This document shows, piece by piece, positions 17,537-27,062 of a stretch of 64,000 nt of DNA (positions are counted from its first letter, which is position 1; each line of letters begins with the position of its first letter). The DNA lies in contig NZ_BLXY01000001.1 of assembly GCF_014193585.1 (NCBI RefSeq), positions 1,173,033 through 1,237,032 of the forward strand. The letters are read 5' to 3'. Origin of the DNA: Geomonas paludis. Its GTDB lineage: Bacteria; Desulfobacterota; Desulfuromonadia; Geobacterales; Geobacteraceae. Both the position numbers and the translations under genes were made by a program. A model generated the notes under the pieces. It saw only the letters and a program-made list of their open reading frames with translations. It ran no database searches and was not told the origin of the DNA.

Positions 17537-17647
17537 CTATTCCTCAGCCTTCTCGAAGTTCCCCTTCTCCTGGCACTGCGGGCACTTCTGCGGCTTGCAG
17601 CGACCTTCCTTGGTGAATCCACAGCTCTTGCATTTCCACGTTGCCAT
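17537..17647 (-). CDS. 36-residue rubredoxin-like zinc-ribbon or iron-binding protein
   Basis: This small gene has a strong GGAGGAA ribosome site overlapping the stop codon of the upstream M16 peptidase gene (9-bp gap). The protein has two CXXC knuckles (Cys6/Cys9 and Cys22/Cys25) plus a Cys17 in a basic RCKPQK linker, and ends in an acidic tail. The spacing matches rubredoxin-like or zinc-ribbon modules of about 35 residues that occur in sulfate- and metal-reducing bacteria. It has no signal peptide, so it should be cytoplasmic, unlike its exported operon partners. Metal and function are unknown. Confidence 0.85.
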   Translation of the reverse strand: MATWKCKSCGFTKEGRCKPQKCPQCQEKGNFEKAEE

Positions 17648-17656
17648 AACTTCCTC

Positions 17657-19165
17657 CTATTTGCTGTTGTTCAGCTTGATTTCCTGCACCTTTCCGAACA
17701 CCGAAAGCGGCTGGTCGAACTTCTTCTCGTCCCCGACCACCACCAGTTTCATGGCGTCCGGGCGCAGGTACTGCTTGGCCACCCGCAGCACGTCGGCGCG
17801 GGTGACGCGGGCGATGTTGTCGCGGTAGTTGTCCAGGTATCCCTTGGGATAGCCGTAGAACTCCAGGCGCGCCTGCTGCGCCACCACCGCGCTGCTCTTC
17901 TCGAAGGCGAAGATGAAGGAGTTGATGATGGCGTTCTTGGCCAGTTGCAGCTCCGCCTCGGAGACCTCGGCCTGCGTCATCCCGGTGATGAGGGATTCCA
18001 AGAGCTTGATGGTGCGTGCCGTCGACTCCACCTTGGTCTCGGTCTCGGCTATGAAGGGACCCTTGAAGCGGCGCCCCGGGTCGAAGTAGGCGTCCACGTT
18101 GTAGGCAAGCCCCTGGTTGGAGCGGATCTCCTGGGTGAGTCGCGAGGTGAAGCCGCCGCCGAGGATATAATCCATCACCTTGATGGCATAGAGGTCCGGG
18201 TTGTTCTTGTCGATGCCGATGTGCCCCATGCGGATCACCGACTGGTTCACCTCTTTCTGCACGTGCAGCACCGCCGGGGTCATCTCCTCGTTGGGTTTGG
18301 GCACTACCGGGAAGGGGGCGCTCTGGTTGGGCCAGTCGCCGAAGATCGCCTCCAGTTTCCTGAGCAGGTCGGTCCGGTCGAAATCGCCGGAGACGGCCAG
18401 GATCATGTTGGCCGGGTAGAAGTAGCGCTTGTGGAAGGCGATCAGATCGTCGCGGGTGATGGCGTTCACGGTGGCGACGGTCGGAATGCGCCCGAGCGGG
18501 TGCCCTGCGTAGATGGCGCGGGTCAGTTCACGCCCGGCGACTCCTTTGGGGTCGTCGTTCTGGCGCCTGATCCCTTCGATGGCGTGGCTCTTGGCCAGCT
18601 CGAAACGGGCCGGATCGAAAGCGGGCTCCCGGACCACCTCGGCGAAGAGCGTGAGGGTGCGGTCCAGGTTCCTGGACAGCGTGGAGAAGGAGACGTTGGC
18701 ATTGTCGGCGTTCATGCCGGACTCGATGGAGGAGGCCATGAACTCAAGCTCCCGGTCCAGCTTTTCGGGCGGGGTCTTCAGAGTGCCGCCGCTTCTCAGG
18801 GTGGCGCCGGTCAGGGAGGCAAGCCCCACCTTGGCGTCCGGCTCGTAGATGCTGCCGACGTTCAGGTAGCTGGTCAGGTTCACGATCGGGAGCTCGCGGT
18901 CCTGCAGCAGGTAAACGATCATGCCGTTTTTCAGCTGCACGCGCTCCGTCTTGGGGATCTGGAACTTCAGCTGCGGGAAGGTCATGGTGCGCGGGTCGGC
19001 CGGCGCCGCAGCCTGCGGCCCCCTGACTGCGTCGACCTTCGCTTCGGCTATGGCGCTGGACCGGAAGGCATTGGCCTCGGGGATGCCGACGGCGAGCAGG
19101 AAAGCAAAGGTCGCCAGACGGACCAGGGTTGATTTGCTGAACAAGCGATTGCTGATTGAACTCAT
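17657..19165 (-). CDS. M16-family peptidase-like protein, inactive partner subunit
   Basis: The 502-residue protein has a signal-like N terminus (hydrophobic about residues 14-30, ending ANA). It shows the M16 fold (LKNGMIVYLLQDRELP; later NQGLAYNVDAYF with the R/Y-type substrate pocket), but the HXXEH zinc site is replaced by ASLTGAT, so it cannot bind catalytic zinc in the usual way. In two-subunit M16B peptidases one chain carries zinc and the other supplies substrate-binding Arg/Tyr; this is the latter type. It begins 3 bp after the stop of the zinc-bearing partner, favouring equal synthesis and heterodimer formation in the periplasm. Confidence 0.9.
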   Translation of the reverse strand: MSSISNRLFSKSTLVRLATFAFLLAVGIPEANAFRSSAIAEAKVDAVRGPQAAAPADPRTMTFPQLKFQIPKTERVQLKNGMIVYLLQDRELPIVNLTSYLNVGSIYEPDAKVGLASLTGATLRSGGTLKTPPEKLDRELEFMASSIESGMNADNANVSFSTLSRNLDRTLTLFAEVVREPAFDPARFELAKSHAIEGIRRQNDDPKGVAGRELTRAIYAGHPLGRIPTVATVNAITRDDLIAFHKRYFYPANMILAVSGDFDRTDLLRKLEAIFGDWPNQSAPFPVVPKPNEEMTPAVLHVQKEVNQSVIRMGHIGIDKNNPDLYAIKVMDYILGGGFTSRLTQEIRSNQGLAYNVDAYFDPGRRFKGPFIAETETKVESTARTIKLLESLITGMTQAEVSEAELQLAKNAIINSFIFAFEKSSAVVAQQARLEFYGYPKGYLDNYRDNIARVTRADVLRVAKQYLRPDAMKLVVVGDEKKFDQPLSVFGKVQEIKLNNSK

Positions 19166-19168
19166 TAC

Positions 19169-20659
19169 TTACTGTCCCCCTTCAGCCTTGGTGAGGTAGC
19201 CGACGTTGCGGTTCTGGCGCGTGAAGTACTGCTTGGCCACGCGCATCACGTCCTCGGGCGTGATCTTGGCCACCCTCTGGCGGTGTTCGATCAGGTAGCG
19301 CCAGGTGCCCGCGATGGCCTCGTATTCGGTGAGGTTGCGGGCCAGGCCGCCGTTGGAGGCCATCTGGCGGGACTCTTCGAACTCGAGCTGGTTCAGGATC
19401 TGCTGCAGCTCCTCGTGGGTCATCGGTTCGGTCTTCAGGCGCTCCAGCTCCTGGTAGATCGCCTGCTCCACTTCGGCCACCGTGTGCGGCGCGCGCGGTG
19501 TCGCACTGATGATGAAGAGGTTGGGGTAGCGGCTGCCGGGCGCCCCGAACGACGACACCGAGGTGACCAGCTTCTGCTCCAGGACCAGCTTCTTGTACAG
19601 CCGGGAGGTGCGGCCGTTGGTGAGCAGCATGTCAATGACGTCGAAGACGTAGTCGTCGGGCGCGGGGAGGGTCGGCTTGTGGTAGCCGATCATCAACTCC
19701 GGCTCGGCATCGCCGATCACCTCGGTCCGCTTCTCGCCCGACTGCTCGGGTTCCGTGACCGCCACCGGCGGCACCGGGGTCCCCGGCTTGATGGCGCCGA
19801 AGTAGCGCTCGACCAGCGCGATGGTCTTCTGGGGATCGATGTCCCCGACGATGGCCACGATGGCATTGTTGGGGGCGTAGTACTTGTGCAGGAAGTTCTC
19901 GGCCTTGGTCCGGGTCAGGTTCTCGATGTCGGACATCCAGCCGATGGTGGGCTGTCCGTTGGGGTGCGCGTTGAAGGCATCGGCGAGGAAAGTCTCCCAG
20001 AGTTTCCCCTCCGGCTCGGCGTCATAGGAGCGGCGCCGCTCCTCCATGACCACGCTCCGCTCCGTGTAGAACTCGCGGAGCACCGCATTCTGCATCCGGT
20101 CCGACTCGATGGCTGCCCAGAGCTCCAGCTTGTTGGCGGGGATGTTGATCAGGTAGGTGGTGCCGTCCTTGCTGGTGAAGGCGTTGTAGCCGGAGCCGCC
20201 GTTACGCGAGTAGATGTCGGCGAACTCCTCCTTGACCACGTACTTTTCCGCCTCCTTCTCCAGGGCGGCCAGTTCCGCGGTCAGCTTCTCGATCTTCTTG
20301 GGGTCGGCCTGCTCGCGCTTGACCTTCTCGGCCATCAGTTGCTGGGCGGTCGCCTCGATCTTGTCCAGGATCGGCTTCTCCGCGGCGTAGTCGCGGGTCC
20401 CCAGCGTCTTGGTCCCCTTGAAGAGCATGTGCTCCAGGAGATGGGCCAGTCCGCGCTCGTCGCTGCGCTCGTCCACGCTTCCTACCTTGAAGCGGATCCA
20501 GGCCGCCACGGTGGGGGAGTTGTGCCGCTCCACCATCAAAAGCTTCATCCCGTTTTTCAGGGTGTGCTCCTGCACCCGCTCGGCCAGCCCCTGGGCGAAG
20601 CATGTGGCGGCGTTGACCAGGATGGCAAGGGCAACCAGGCATCTTGCTACTGACTTCAT
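19169..20659 (-). CDS. M16-family zinc metallopeptidase, catalytic subunit
   Basis: The 496-residue protein starts at ATG 20659 with GAGGTAG upstream. A Sec signal (about residues 1-22) ends at CFA-Q. The inverted zinc motif is HLLEH (His73, Glu76, His77), in GLAHLLEHMLFKGT, and the third ligand is probably the glutamate in the RSVVMEERRR helix about 110 residues later. An inserted charged helical segment (about 95-150) lies between the zinc motif and that helix. It heads a three-gene operon with the inactive M16 partner and the small four-cysteine protein. Likely role: degradation of peptides or misfolded fragments in the periplasm. Confidence 0.93.
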   Translation of the reverse strand: MKSVARCLVALAILVNAATCFAQGLAERVQEHTLKNGMKLLMVERHNSPTVAAWIRFKVGSVDERSDERGLAHLLEHMLFKGTKTLGTRDYAAEKPILDKIEATAQQLMAEKVKREQADPKKIEKLTAELAALEKEAEKYVVKEEFADIYSRNGGSGYNAFTSKDGTTYLINIPANKLELWAAIESDRMQNAVLREFYTERSVVMEERRRSYDAEPEGKLWETFLADAFNAHPNGQPTIGWMSDIENLTRTKAENFLHKYYAPNNAIVAIVGDIDPQKTIALVERYFGAIKPGTPVPPVAVTEPEQSGEKRTEVIGDAEPELMIGYHKPTLPAPDDYVFDVIDMLLTNGRTSRLYKKLVLEQKLVTSVSSFGAPGSRYPNLFIISATPRAPHTVAEVEQAIYQELERLKTEPMTHEELQQILNQLEFEESRQMASNGGLARNLTEYEAIAGTWRYLIEHRQRVAKITPEDVMRVAKQYFTRQNRNVGYLTKAEGGQ

Positions 20660-20699
20660 GACTACCTCGGCTCGTTGGTTTTAATGTGAAGCGAGAAAA

Positions 20700-20728
20700 A
20701 AGATAACATTTGTCCTTTTGAAGCGCAA
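20700..20728 (-). promoter_or_regulatory. Sigma70-type promoter of the M16 operon
   Basis: Read leftward: TTGCGC (20728-20723), 17-bp spacer, TATCTT (20705-20700). It lies 41 bp upstream of the first peptidase start. Confidence 0.5.
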
Positions 20729-20745
20729 GGGGCTTGCAGACAAGA

Positions 20746-20774
20746 AATCCCGCGGGAGGTGCTCCCGCGGGATT
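20746..20774 (-). terminator. Hairpin terminator after lon
   Basis: A perfect 13-bp stem (AATCCCGCGGGAG and complement) with a 3-base loop lies about 95 bp past the lon stop. The T tract after it is weak (TTCTTGTCT), but position and stem strength support termination. Confidence 0.7.
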
Positions 20775-20798
20775 GGGATGTGGCGCAATGTTGAGAGG

Positions 20799-20860
20799 GG
20801 ACTGGCTCCGCCAGGTGCCTGTCCCCTTAGGACTGGCTCCGCCAGGTGCCTGTCCCCTTA
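20799..20860 (-). repeat. Tandem duplicate of a 31-bp hairpin repeat
   Basis: Two exact, abutting copies (20799-20829, 20830-20860), each containing CTGGCTCCGCCAG flanked by GGAC and GTCCCC. The array sits between the lon stop and its terminator, so it is in the lon 3' untranslated region. Confidence 0.9.
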
Positions 20861-20867
20861 AGGCAGC

Positions 20868-23186
20868 CTACTTGAGCGCCTGTGCGAACACCTCGCGGAT
20901 GTCCTCCACGAAGAAGAACTGCAGCTCATCTTTCACGTTTTCTGGGATATCCTCCAGGTCCTTCTTGTTCTTGGCCGGCGCCAGCACCTTTTTCACCCCG
21001 GCGCGGCGGGCGGCGAGCACCTTTTCCTTCAGTCCGCCGATGGCGAGCACCCGGCCGGTGAGGCTCATCTCGCCGGTCATGGCGACGTCGCGCTTTGCCG
21101 GGCGTCCGGAGAAGAGCGACACGATGGTGGTGGCCATGGTGATGCCGGCCGAGGGACCGTCCTTGGGTATGCTCCCGGCGGGAACATGGATGTGCAGCGT
21201 GGTGTCGTCGAAGGCCTTCTTCTCGATGCCCAGTTCGGTGCAGTTGGCCTTGACGAAGGAGAGGGCGGCCCGGGCCGATTCCTTCATCACCTCGCCCAGT
21301 GACCCGGTCAGGATCAGGTCTTCCTTCCCTTTCATCTTGGTGGCTTCCACGAAGATGATGTCGCCGCCGCTCTCGGTCCAGGCAAGCCCGGTGGCTACCC
21401 CGACCCGGTCCTTCTCGGAGGCGACCTCGTCGAAGAACCTCGGCGGACCGAGTAGTTCGGCTACCGTTTCGGGATCGACCAGGGTGCGCAGCGGCTTCTC
21501 CTGGGCCACTTCCTTGGCGATCTTGCGGCAGACGGAGGCGATGTTGCGCTGCAGGTTCCTGACCCCGGCCTCGCGGGTGTAGTCGTGGGTGATCCGGTAG
21601 ATCGCCTCGTCGGTGAATTCCGGCACCATCTTGGCCAGCCCGTTCTCCTCGACCTCCCGGGCGATCAGGTACTTCTTGGCGATGTTCAGCTTCTCCTCGT
21701 CGGTGTAGCCGGAGAGGGTGATCACCTCCATGCGGTCCTTCAACGGGGCCGGGATCGGGTCGAGCTGGTTGGCCGTGGTGATGAACATCACGTTGGTCAG
21801 GTCGAAGGGGACGTCCAGGTAATGGTCGGTGAAGGAGAAGTTCTGCTCCGGATCCAGCACCTCCAAAAGGGCGCTGGCCGGGTCACCGCGGAAGTCGGCG
21901 CCGATCTTGTCCACCTCGTCCAGCATGAAGACGGGGTTGTTGGAGCCGGCGCGGTTGATCTCCTGGATGATGCGGCCGGGGAGGGCGCCGATGTAGGTGC
22001 GCCGGTGTCCGCGGATCTCGGCCTCGTCGCGCATGCCGCCTAACGAGATGCGGATGAACTTGCGCCCCAGCGTGCGGGCGATGGACTTGCCCAGGCTGGT
22101 CTTGCCGACCCCCGGAGGGCCGACGAAGCAAAGGATCGGCCCCTTCATCTTGTCTTTCAGGGCCCGCACCGCCAGATACTCGAGGATCCTTTCCTTCACC
22201 TTCTTGAGGTCGTAGTGGTCTTCGTTGAGGACCGCCTCGGCCTGGTTGATGTCCTTGTTGTCCGGGGTGCTGGTCTGCCACGGGATGGTGGTCAGGTAGT
22301 CGAGGTAGGTGCGGGAGACGGTGTACTCGGGTGACGCCGGGTTGATCCGCTCCAGCCGCCGCATCTCCTTCTCGGCGATCTTGCGGACGTCCTCGGGCAT
22401 CTTGGCGCTCTCGATCTTGCTCCTGAGCTCGTTGGTCTCGCCCTGGCGTGAATCCTCCTCGCCCAACTCCTCCTGGATCTGCTTCATCTGCTCGCGCAGC
22501 AGGAATTCCTTCTGGCTCTTGCCGACCTTCTTGGTGACCTCGGCCTGCACCTCGCCCTTGATCTGCAGCCGCTGCACCTCGTTGGTCAGGTGCATGTAGA
22601 CCTTCTTGAGCCGCTCGAGCGGATCGGTGGTCTCCAAAAGCTTTTGCAGTTCGTCGATGGGGAGGTTCAGGTAGAGCGCCACCAGATCGGAGAGGCGCGC
22701 GGGGTTGTCGATGAAGTCGATCATCTTCATGACGTCGTCGGGGAGGGGACGGCCGTAGGAGAGGGCGATTTTCAGCAGGGCGTTCAGGCTCCCCACCAGC
22801 GCCTCCGAGACCATCGACTTCTCGGCGAATTCGCGCACCGGTTCGAGGCGTGACAGCGCCACCGGGGTCTGCTGCACGATGGCCAGCACCCGGACCCTGA
22901 TCACCCCTTCGAGCACCACCTTGGCGCCGCCACCGGCAAGTTTGTTGATCTGCACCACCTTGCACAGCGTCCCGATCTCGTGCAGCGCCGAAAACAACTC
23001 GCCGGTCGGCTCCTGTTTCAACTTCACCAGGGCCACCAGGTTGTTGAAGAGCACCGCCTCCTCGAAGGGGGGCATGTCTTCCTGTTTCAGGAAGATGGTG
23101 AAGACCATGTAGGGGAAGGCAATGATCTCCCGCAGGGGATACAGCGGGACGATCTCCGGCATGTTGATGGTAATGTTCTCTGTCAT
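20868..23186 (-). CDS. lon: ATP-dependent Lon protease
   Basis: The 772-residue protein has the full LonA layout: N-terminal substrate domain (1-200, beginning [13 protein letters not shown]), coiled coil, AAA+ module with Walker [10 protein letters not shown] (near residue 350) and the [16 protein letters not shown] pore/sensor region, and a C-terminal protease domain. The catalytic serine is in PKDGPSAG (Ser679, the E. coli position) with lysine in GGLKEK (about Lys720). Cytosolic; degrades damaged and regulatory proteins. It is monocistronic by its own promoter and terminator. A second, different Lon-type protease lies at 48416-50851. Confidence 0.98.
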   Translation of the reverse strand: MTENITINMPEIVPLYPLREIIAFPYMVFTIFLKQEDMPPFEEAVLFNNLVALVKLKQEPTGELFSALHEIGTLCKVVQINKLAGGGAKVVLEGVIRVRVLAIVQQTPVALSRLEPVREFAEKSMVSEALVGSLNALLKIALSYGRPLPDDVMKMIDFIDNPARLSDLVALYLNLPIDELQKLLETTDPLERLKKVYMHLTNEVQRLQIKGEVQAEVTKKVGKSQKEFLLREQMKQIQEELGEEDSRQGETNELRSKIESAKMPEDVRKIAEKEMRRLERINPASPEYTVSRTYLDYLTTIPWQTSTPDNKDINQAEAVLNEDHYDLKKVKERILEYLAVRALKDKMKGPILCFVGPPGVGKTSLGKSIARTLGRKFIRISLGGMRDEAEIRGHRRTYIGALPGRIIQEINRAGSNNPVFMLDEVDKIGADFRGDPASALLEVLDPEQNFSFTDHYLDVPFDLTNVMFITTANQLDPIPAPLKDRMEVITLSGYTDEEKLNIAKKYLIAREVEENGLAKMVPEFTDEAIYRITHDYTREAGVRNLQRNIASVCRKIAKEVAQEKPLRTLVDPETVAELLGPPRFFDEVASEKDRVGVATGLAWTESGGDIIFVEATKMKGKEDLILTGSLGEVMKESARAALSFVKANCTELGIEKKAFDDTTLHIHVPAGSIPKDGPSAGITMATTIVSLFSGRPAKRDVAMTGEMSLTGRVLAIGGLKEKVLAARRAGVKKVLAPAKNKKDLEDIPENVKDELQFFFVEDIREVFAQALK

Positions 23187-23229
23187 GGCAGTATTTCCGG
23201 ATACTTGGGTTGAGGGCGCGAACTGTTAT

Positions 23230-23257
23230 AGATTACTGGAGAAGCGCCCCCTGTCAA
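23230..23257 (-). promoter_or_regulatory. Sigma70-type promoter of lon
   Basis: Read leftward: perfect TTGACA (23257-23252), 16-bp spacer, TAATCT (23235-23230), 44 bp upstream of the lon start. No CIRCE element or clear sigma32 motif was seen. Confidence 0.65.
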
Positions 23258-23272
23258 CCCGGAACTGCCTGT

Positions 23273-25216
23273 TTAGATAGCCTCCCACGCTTCGTACAGG
23301 GAGGCGATCTCGGCGCTCAGTTGTGCATGGCGTTCGCCGGCGACGCGGGCCGCCTCGTGGTTGGCGAAGAACTCCGGCGCCGCCATCTCCTCCTCCAGTT
23401 GGGCGAGCTCCCCTTCCTTCACGCCGATCTTTTCCTCTATCTCCGCGAGTTTGCGTTCGCGGGCACGCTCTTCTTTCTGGCGCTGCTTGTCCTGCTCGCG
23501 CTGCTGCTGGCGGGACAGGCGCTGCTCCGGTTCCTCGTCTACCGGCGCGGCCGGTTTCTCCTCCCCCTTCGCGGGGGTGAGCCGCCCCAGGCCGTCCTGC
23601 CCGGGCGCTCCCGCCGCTCCGGCGGTCTTTTCCAGGTAGTACTCGTAGTCGCCGTAGAAGCTTTCCAGCTTGCCGCCGCCGACCTCGACCACCCGGGTGG
23701 CCAGGCCGTCGATGAAATGCCGGTCGTGGGAGACGAAGACCACGGTGCCGCCGAAGTGCTTGAGCGCCTCGAGGAGCACGTCCTTGCTGAACAGGTCGAG
23801 GTGGTTGGTGGGCTCGTCCATCAGGAGCAGGTTGGTGGGACGCAGCAAAAGCTTGGCGAGCGCCAGCCGGTTTCTTTCGCCGCCGGAGAGGACGCCGACT
23901 TTCTTGTGGATGTCGTCGCCGGAGAAGAGGAAGGCGCCCAGGATGTCGCGCAGCTGCGGCACCATGTCGTAGGGGGCGTCGGCCAGCAGTTCGTCGTAGA
24001 CCGAGCGGGAGGCGTCCAGCTCCTGGGCCTGGTCCTGGGCGAAGTAGTCCTTGATGACGTTGTGGCCGTCCTTCACGGTGCCGGAGGTGACGTCGGCGTT
24101 GGCCAGGACGCGCATCAGGGTCGACTTGCCGGCGCCGTTGTGTCCGACCAGCGCGATCCTCTCGCCGCTCTCCACGGTGAGGTCGACCTGGTTCAGCACC
24201 ACGTTGCTGCCGTAGGCCTTGACCACTCCGGTAAGCTCCATCACGGTCTTGCCGCTTTTGGGGGCGGAGGGGAAGCGGAAATGGATCTTCTTGCGCTCCG
24301 GGGGGAGCACGATGCGCTCGATCTTTTCCAGTTGCTTGATGCGCGACTGCACCATGGCGGCTTTGTCGGCCTTGTAGCGGAAGCGGGAGATGAAATCCTC
24401 CATCTTCTCCACTTCCTCGTCCTGGCGCCGCTTGGCGTCGCGCAGGGCGGAGACCCGCTCCTCACGCTGCACCAGATAATTGCTGTAGTTGCAGTGGTAA
24501 TCGGTGATGGCGTGATTCCAGACCTCGGCGATGCGCGAGCAGACCTGGTCCAGGAAGAAGCGGTCGTGGGAGACCAGCATCACGGAGTAGGGGTAGCCCT
24601 GCAGGTAGCCTTCCAGCCAGTTGCGCGCCTCGATGTCCAGGTGGTTGGTCGGTTCGTCCAGGAGGAGCACGTTCGGTTTTTTCAGCAGCAGCTTGGCCAG
24701 CGCGATGCGCATCTGCCAGCCGCCGGAAAACTCGCCGCACTCCTTGTCCCAGTCGGCGGGGGAGAAGCCGAGACCGGTGAGGACGTTCCCCACCTCGCTC
24801 TCCATGGCGTAGCCACCCTTGAGACGGAACTCCTCCTGGAGGTGGCCGAAGCGGTCCAGGAGCTGATCGTGTCCCGGCGCGTCGTGCGGTTCGTGCTCCA
24901 GGCGGGCCGTCAGCTCGCCGATCTCCCGCTCGATGTCCTGCAGTTCGGACAGTGCCGTCATCACCTCCGCGAAGAGCGGCTGTCCCTTGGCCACGATGCC
25001 GTCCTGGGGGAGATAGCCGACCGTGCCGCCGCGGGTGATCTGGATCTCGCCGCTGCTGCTTTCGACCTCGCCGGCGATGATGCGCATCAGCGTCGACTTG
25101 CCGGCGCCGTTTTCGCCGACGAGGCCCACGCGCTCGCCCTTTTTCAGGTGCCAGTTGATCTCGGTGAAAAGCGGCTTGCCCGCGAAGTCTTTGGAGAGTT
25201 TCTTCAGGTGCAGCAT
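23273..25216 (-). CDS. ABC-F family ATPase (ribosome-associated type)
   Basis: The 647-residue protein starts at ATG 25216 behind GGAAGGAAG; the GTG-started extension overlaps a repeat and is unlikely. It has two ABC domains and no membrane segments: Walker [10 protein letters not shown] and GHNGAGKST, signatures FSGGWQ and LSGGERNR, Walker [12 protein letters not shown] and [12 protein letters not shown] charged inter-domain linker lies at about 225-300. The C-terminal 90 residues are a highly charged coiled coil, as in Uup/YheS-like members. ABC-F proteins act on the ribosome (translation rescue or regulation) or DNA, not in transport. Subfamily is uncertain. Confidence 0.93.
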   Translation of the reverse strand: MLHLKKLSKDFAGKPLFTEINWHLKKGERVGLVGENGAGKSTLMRIIAGEVESSSGEIQITRGGTVGYLPQDGIVAKGQPLFAEVMTALSELQDIEREIGELTARLEHEPHDAPGHDQLLDRFGHLQEEFRLKGGYAMESEVGNVLTGLGFSPADWDKECGEFSGGWQMRIALAKLLLKKPNVLLLDEPTNHLDIEARNWLEGYLQGYPYSVMLVSHDRFFLDQVCSRIAEVWNHAITDYHCNYSNYLVQREERVSALRDAKRRQDEEVEKMEDFISRFRYKADKAAMVQSRIKQLEKIERIVLPPERKKIHFRFPSAPKSGKTVMELTGVVKAYGSNVVLNQVDLTVESGERIALVGHNGAGKSTLMRVLANADVTSGTVKDGHNVIKDYFAQDQAQELDASRSVYDELLADAPYDMVPQLRDILGAFLFSGDDIHKKVGVLSGGERNRLALAKLLLRPTNLLLMDEPTNHLDLFSKDVLLEALKHFGGTVVFVSHDRHFIDGLATRVVEVGGGKLESFYGDYEYYLEKTAGAAGAPGQDGLGRLTPAKGEEKPAAPVDEEPEQRLSRQQQREQDKQRQKEERARERKLAEIEEKIGVKEGELAQLEEEMAAPEFFANHEAARVAGERHAQLSAEIASLYEAWEAI

Positions 25217-25255
25217 GAATTCTTCCTTCCTTCCATTGGTTATGCAGTCAAAACC

Positions 25256-25366
25256 AAAACCATTGGCCACGGAAAAAATCTGAGGAAATCTGAGGAATCA
25301 TAGGAAGCTGCTTTCCTCTCCCATAACTTCCCAAACCTCCCAGACTTCCCATAATCTCCCAATGGT
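25256..25366. repeat. Diverged inverted-repeat element upstream of the ABC-F gene
   Basis: The left arm (AAAACCATTGGCCACGG at 25256-25272, then AAAATCTGAGG) matches the arms of the element at 63714-63838. The right end has only CCAATGGTT (25358-25366), and the interior is a run of CTCCCA/CTTCCCA units. It fills most of the gap between the YajD-like stop and the ABC-F start. Confidence 0.65.
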
Positions 25367-25373
25367 TAGGCCT

Positions 25374-25706
25374 TTACTTCTTGTCTTTGCCTTCGAGGTA
25401 GTCCGCCAGGATAGTGCGGCTGTGCTCGTCGTCGTGACAGTAGACGCAGAGGTTTTCCCAGTTGCTGCCGTCGGGCGGGTTGTAGTTGTGGTTGCCGTCC
25501 TTGTGGTGCACGGTCAACAGGTGCAGGTTGGAGAGCTCGAACTCGCGCCCGCACTTGGCGCAGATCCAGCCATGCATCTTGAGCGACTTCTCCCGGTAGT
25601 TCTCGGGGCGCTGCTGCTCGCCACGCATCTTGCGCACCAGTTCGTCGATCTCCTCGGCGCTCTTGGGCGGCACGTTCCTCGGCCCGCGCGGGCGGAATGC
25701 AGACAT
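25374..25706 (-). CDS. yajD: YajD-family HNH nuclease-like protein
   Basis: The 110-residue protein starts at ATG 25706 with GGAGGATCACCC upstream. It matches E. coli YajD in several blocks: YREKSLK, CAKCGREF, SNLHLLTVHHKDGNHNYNP, DGSNWENL and CVYCHDDEHS. The HH, N and H residues form a beta-beta-alpha-metal nuclease core, and two CXXC pairs bind structural zinc. About 35 N-terminal residues are Arg/Pro-rich. The physiological role of YajD is unknown; HNH folds can nick or cut nucleic acid. It is followed downstream by the ABC-F gene after the repeat element. Confidence 0.9.
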   Translation of the reverse strand: MSAFRPRGPRNVPPKSAEEIDELVRKMRGEQQRPENYREKSLKMHGWICAKCGREFELSNLHLLTVHHKDGNHNYNPPDGSNWENLCVYCHDDEHSRTILADYLEGKDKK

Positions 25707-25742
25707 GGGTGATCCTCCTGTCTATCTGCGTCGTTGTCCATC

Positions 25743-25835
25743 TCCTCCCCCCGGAGGGGGGAGGTTGGGAGGGGGGAAGGGAGCGGGCAGAAGGCAAAGC
25801 CCCCCTCCCTGTCCCTCCCCCTCCGGGGGAGGGGA
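25743..25835. repeat. Pair of C-rich/G-rich palindromic repeats
   Basis: Two hairpins: CCTCCCCCCGGAGGGGGG (25743-25761) and CCTCCCCCTCCGGGGGAGGGG (about 25815-25835), spaced by 53 bp, between the HD gene and yajD. They resemble the GAGAGGG-family repeats elsewhere in the window. Confidence 0.7.
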
Positions 25836-25867
25836 CGCATGAGAAGAGGTGCAGTCTCCTGTTGCGT

Positions 25868-26443
25868 CTAGAGGTTCCCTTTCAAACCGATGGCCTCCGC
25901 CTCGCTCTTCATCCCTTCGATGGTGTCGGCGATCAAGTCGTTCAGCTCCACTCCCATCATGGCGGCGCCCTTCTCGATGATGGAACGGTCGGCGCCGGCG
26001 GCGAAGGCCTTGTCCTTCCACTTCTTGGTGACGCTCTTGACGGGAAGGTCGAGGATGCTCTTGGAGGGACGCACCAGCGCGGAGGCGGCCACCAACCCGG
26101 TCAATTCGTCGATGGTGAAGAGCGTCTTCTCCAGGTTGGTAAGCGGTTCGACGTCGCTGCAGATCCCCCAGCCGTGGGAAATCACCGCGCGGATGTAATC
26201 CTCCGGCCACCCTGCGTTCTTCAGGATTTCCGGCGCCTTGTGACAGTGTTCCTCCGGATGGCGCTCGTAGTCGATGTCGTGCGCGAGGCCGATCAGGCCC
26301 CACATCTCTTCATCCTCGCCGTACTTCTTCGCCATATGGCGCATCACCGCCTCCACCGCGAGAGAGTGTCTTCTCATCTGGTCGCTGGGCAGGTATTCCT
26401 CGACAAGTTTCCAGGTCGCCTCCCTGGTCGGTTTGCTACTCAT
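25868..26443 (-). CDS. HD-domain phosphohydrolase-like protein
   Basis: The 191-residue soluble protein starts at ATG 26443 (GGAGG 8 bp upstream). It has a single HD domain: an early histidine in RRHSLAVEAV, the HD pair in LAHDIDY, then a histidine in VISHGW and an aspartate in TIDELTG. This spacing matches the small HDIG/HD family of about 185 residues common in anaerobes. Such proteins bind divalent metals and usually hydrolyse phosphomonoesters or nucleotides; the substrate here is unknown. It is on the same strand as yajD but separated from it by the repeat pair, so co-transcription is uncertain. Confidence 0.85.
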   Translation of the reverse strand: MSSKPTREATWKLVEEYLPSDQMRRHSLAVEAVMRHMAKKYGEDEEMWGLIGLAHDIDYERHPEEHCHKAPEILKNAGWPEDYIRAVISHGWGICSDVEPLTNLEKTLFTIDELTGLVAASALVRPSKSILDLPVKSVTKKWKDKAFAAGADRSIIEKGAAMMGVELNDLIADTIEGMKSEAEAIGLKGNL

Positions 26444-26512
26444 AAAAGCGTCCTCCGTGATGATTGGTCCAGCCTTGGGATCGTAGTCAAATAGGCCAAC
26501 AATGTCAATTAG

Positions 26513-27013
26513 CTAAGCTTTGGGCTCCAGCCGGGCGATCTTGGGCTCGTGCCCCTTCTTGTACACCATCAGCGTCCGTTTGAAGCTGATCACGATGTCG
26601 CCCTTCTGAGTGAAGCCGGTGGTCTTGACGGTGACGATGCCAAGGTTCGGCCGCGACTTCGACTCCCGCTTGGCAAGGACTTCCGATTGGGAATAAAGGG
26701 TGTCTCCCTCGAAGAGCGGGTTGGGAAGGGTGACCTCGTCCCAGCCGAGATTGGCGAAGACGTTCTGGGAGATGTCGGTGACGCTCTGGCCGGTGACGAT
26801 GGCCAGGGTGAGGGTGGAATCGACCAGCGGTTTGCCGAACTCGGTCTGCTCCGAGTAGTGTTGGTCGAAGTGGACCGGGGCCGTGTTCTGGGTCAGCAGC
26901 GTGAACCAGATGTTGTCCGTCTTGGTGATGGTGCGCCCCAGCGGGTGCGGATACACGTCACCTACTTCGAAATCCTCGAAGAACCTGCCGCGCCAACCTT
27001 CCTTGATTGCCAT
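26513..27013 (-). CDS. MaoC-like (R)-specific enoyl-CoA hydratase family protein
   Basis: The 166-residue protein starts at ATG 27013 directly after GGAGG; the longer frame to 27061 has no ribosome site. It is a single hot-dog MaoC domain with the hydratase motif around TQNTAPVHFD (Asp/Asn/His) and FGKPLVDSTLTLAIVTGQSV helix, plus GDTLYSQSEVLAKRESKS. Members hydrate enoyl- or mesaconyl-type CoA esters. Length and the PHPLGRTITKTDN start resemble mesaconyl/beta-methylmalyl-CoA dehydratases, but the substrate cannot be assigned. It lies 49 bp downstream of the exporter gene on the same strand. Confidence 0.88.
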   Translation of the reverse strand: MAIKEGWRGRFFEDFEVGDVYPHPLGRTITKTDNIWFTLLTQNTAPVHFDQHYSEQTEFGKPLVDSTLTLAIVTGQSVTDISQNVFANLGWDEVTLPNPLFEGDTLYSQSEVLAKRESKSRPNLGIVTVKTTGFTQKGDIVISFKRTLMVYKKGHEPKIARLEPKA

Positions 27014-27062
27014 CTCGACCTCCGGTTTTGAATAGTAGGAGCGGCGTCCGCCGCGGATCATC

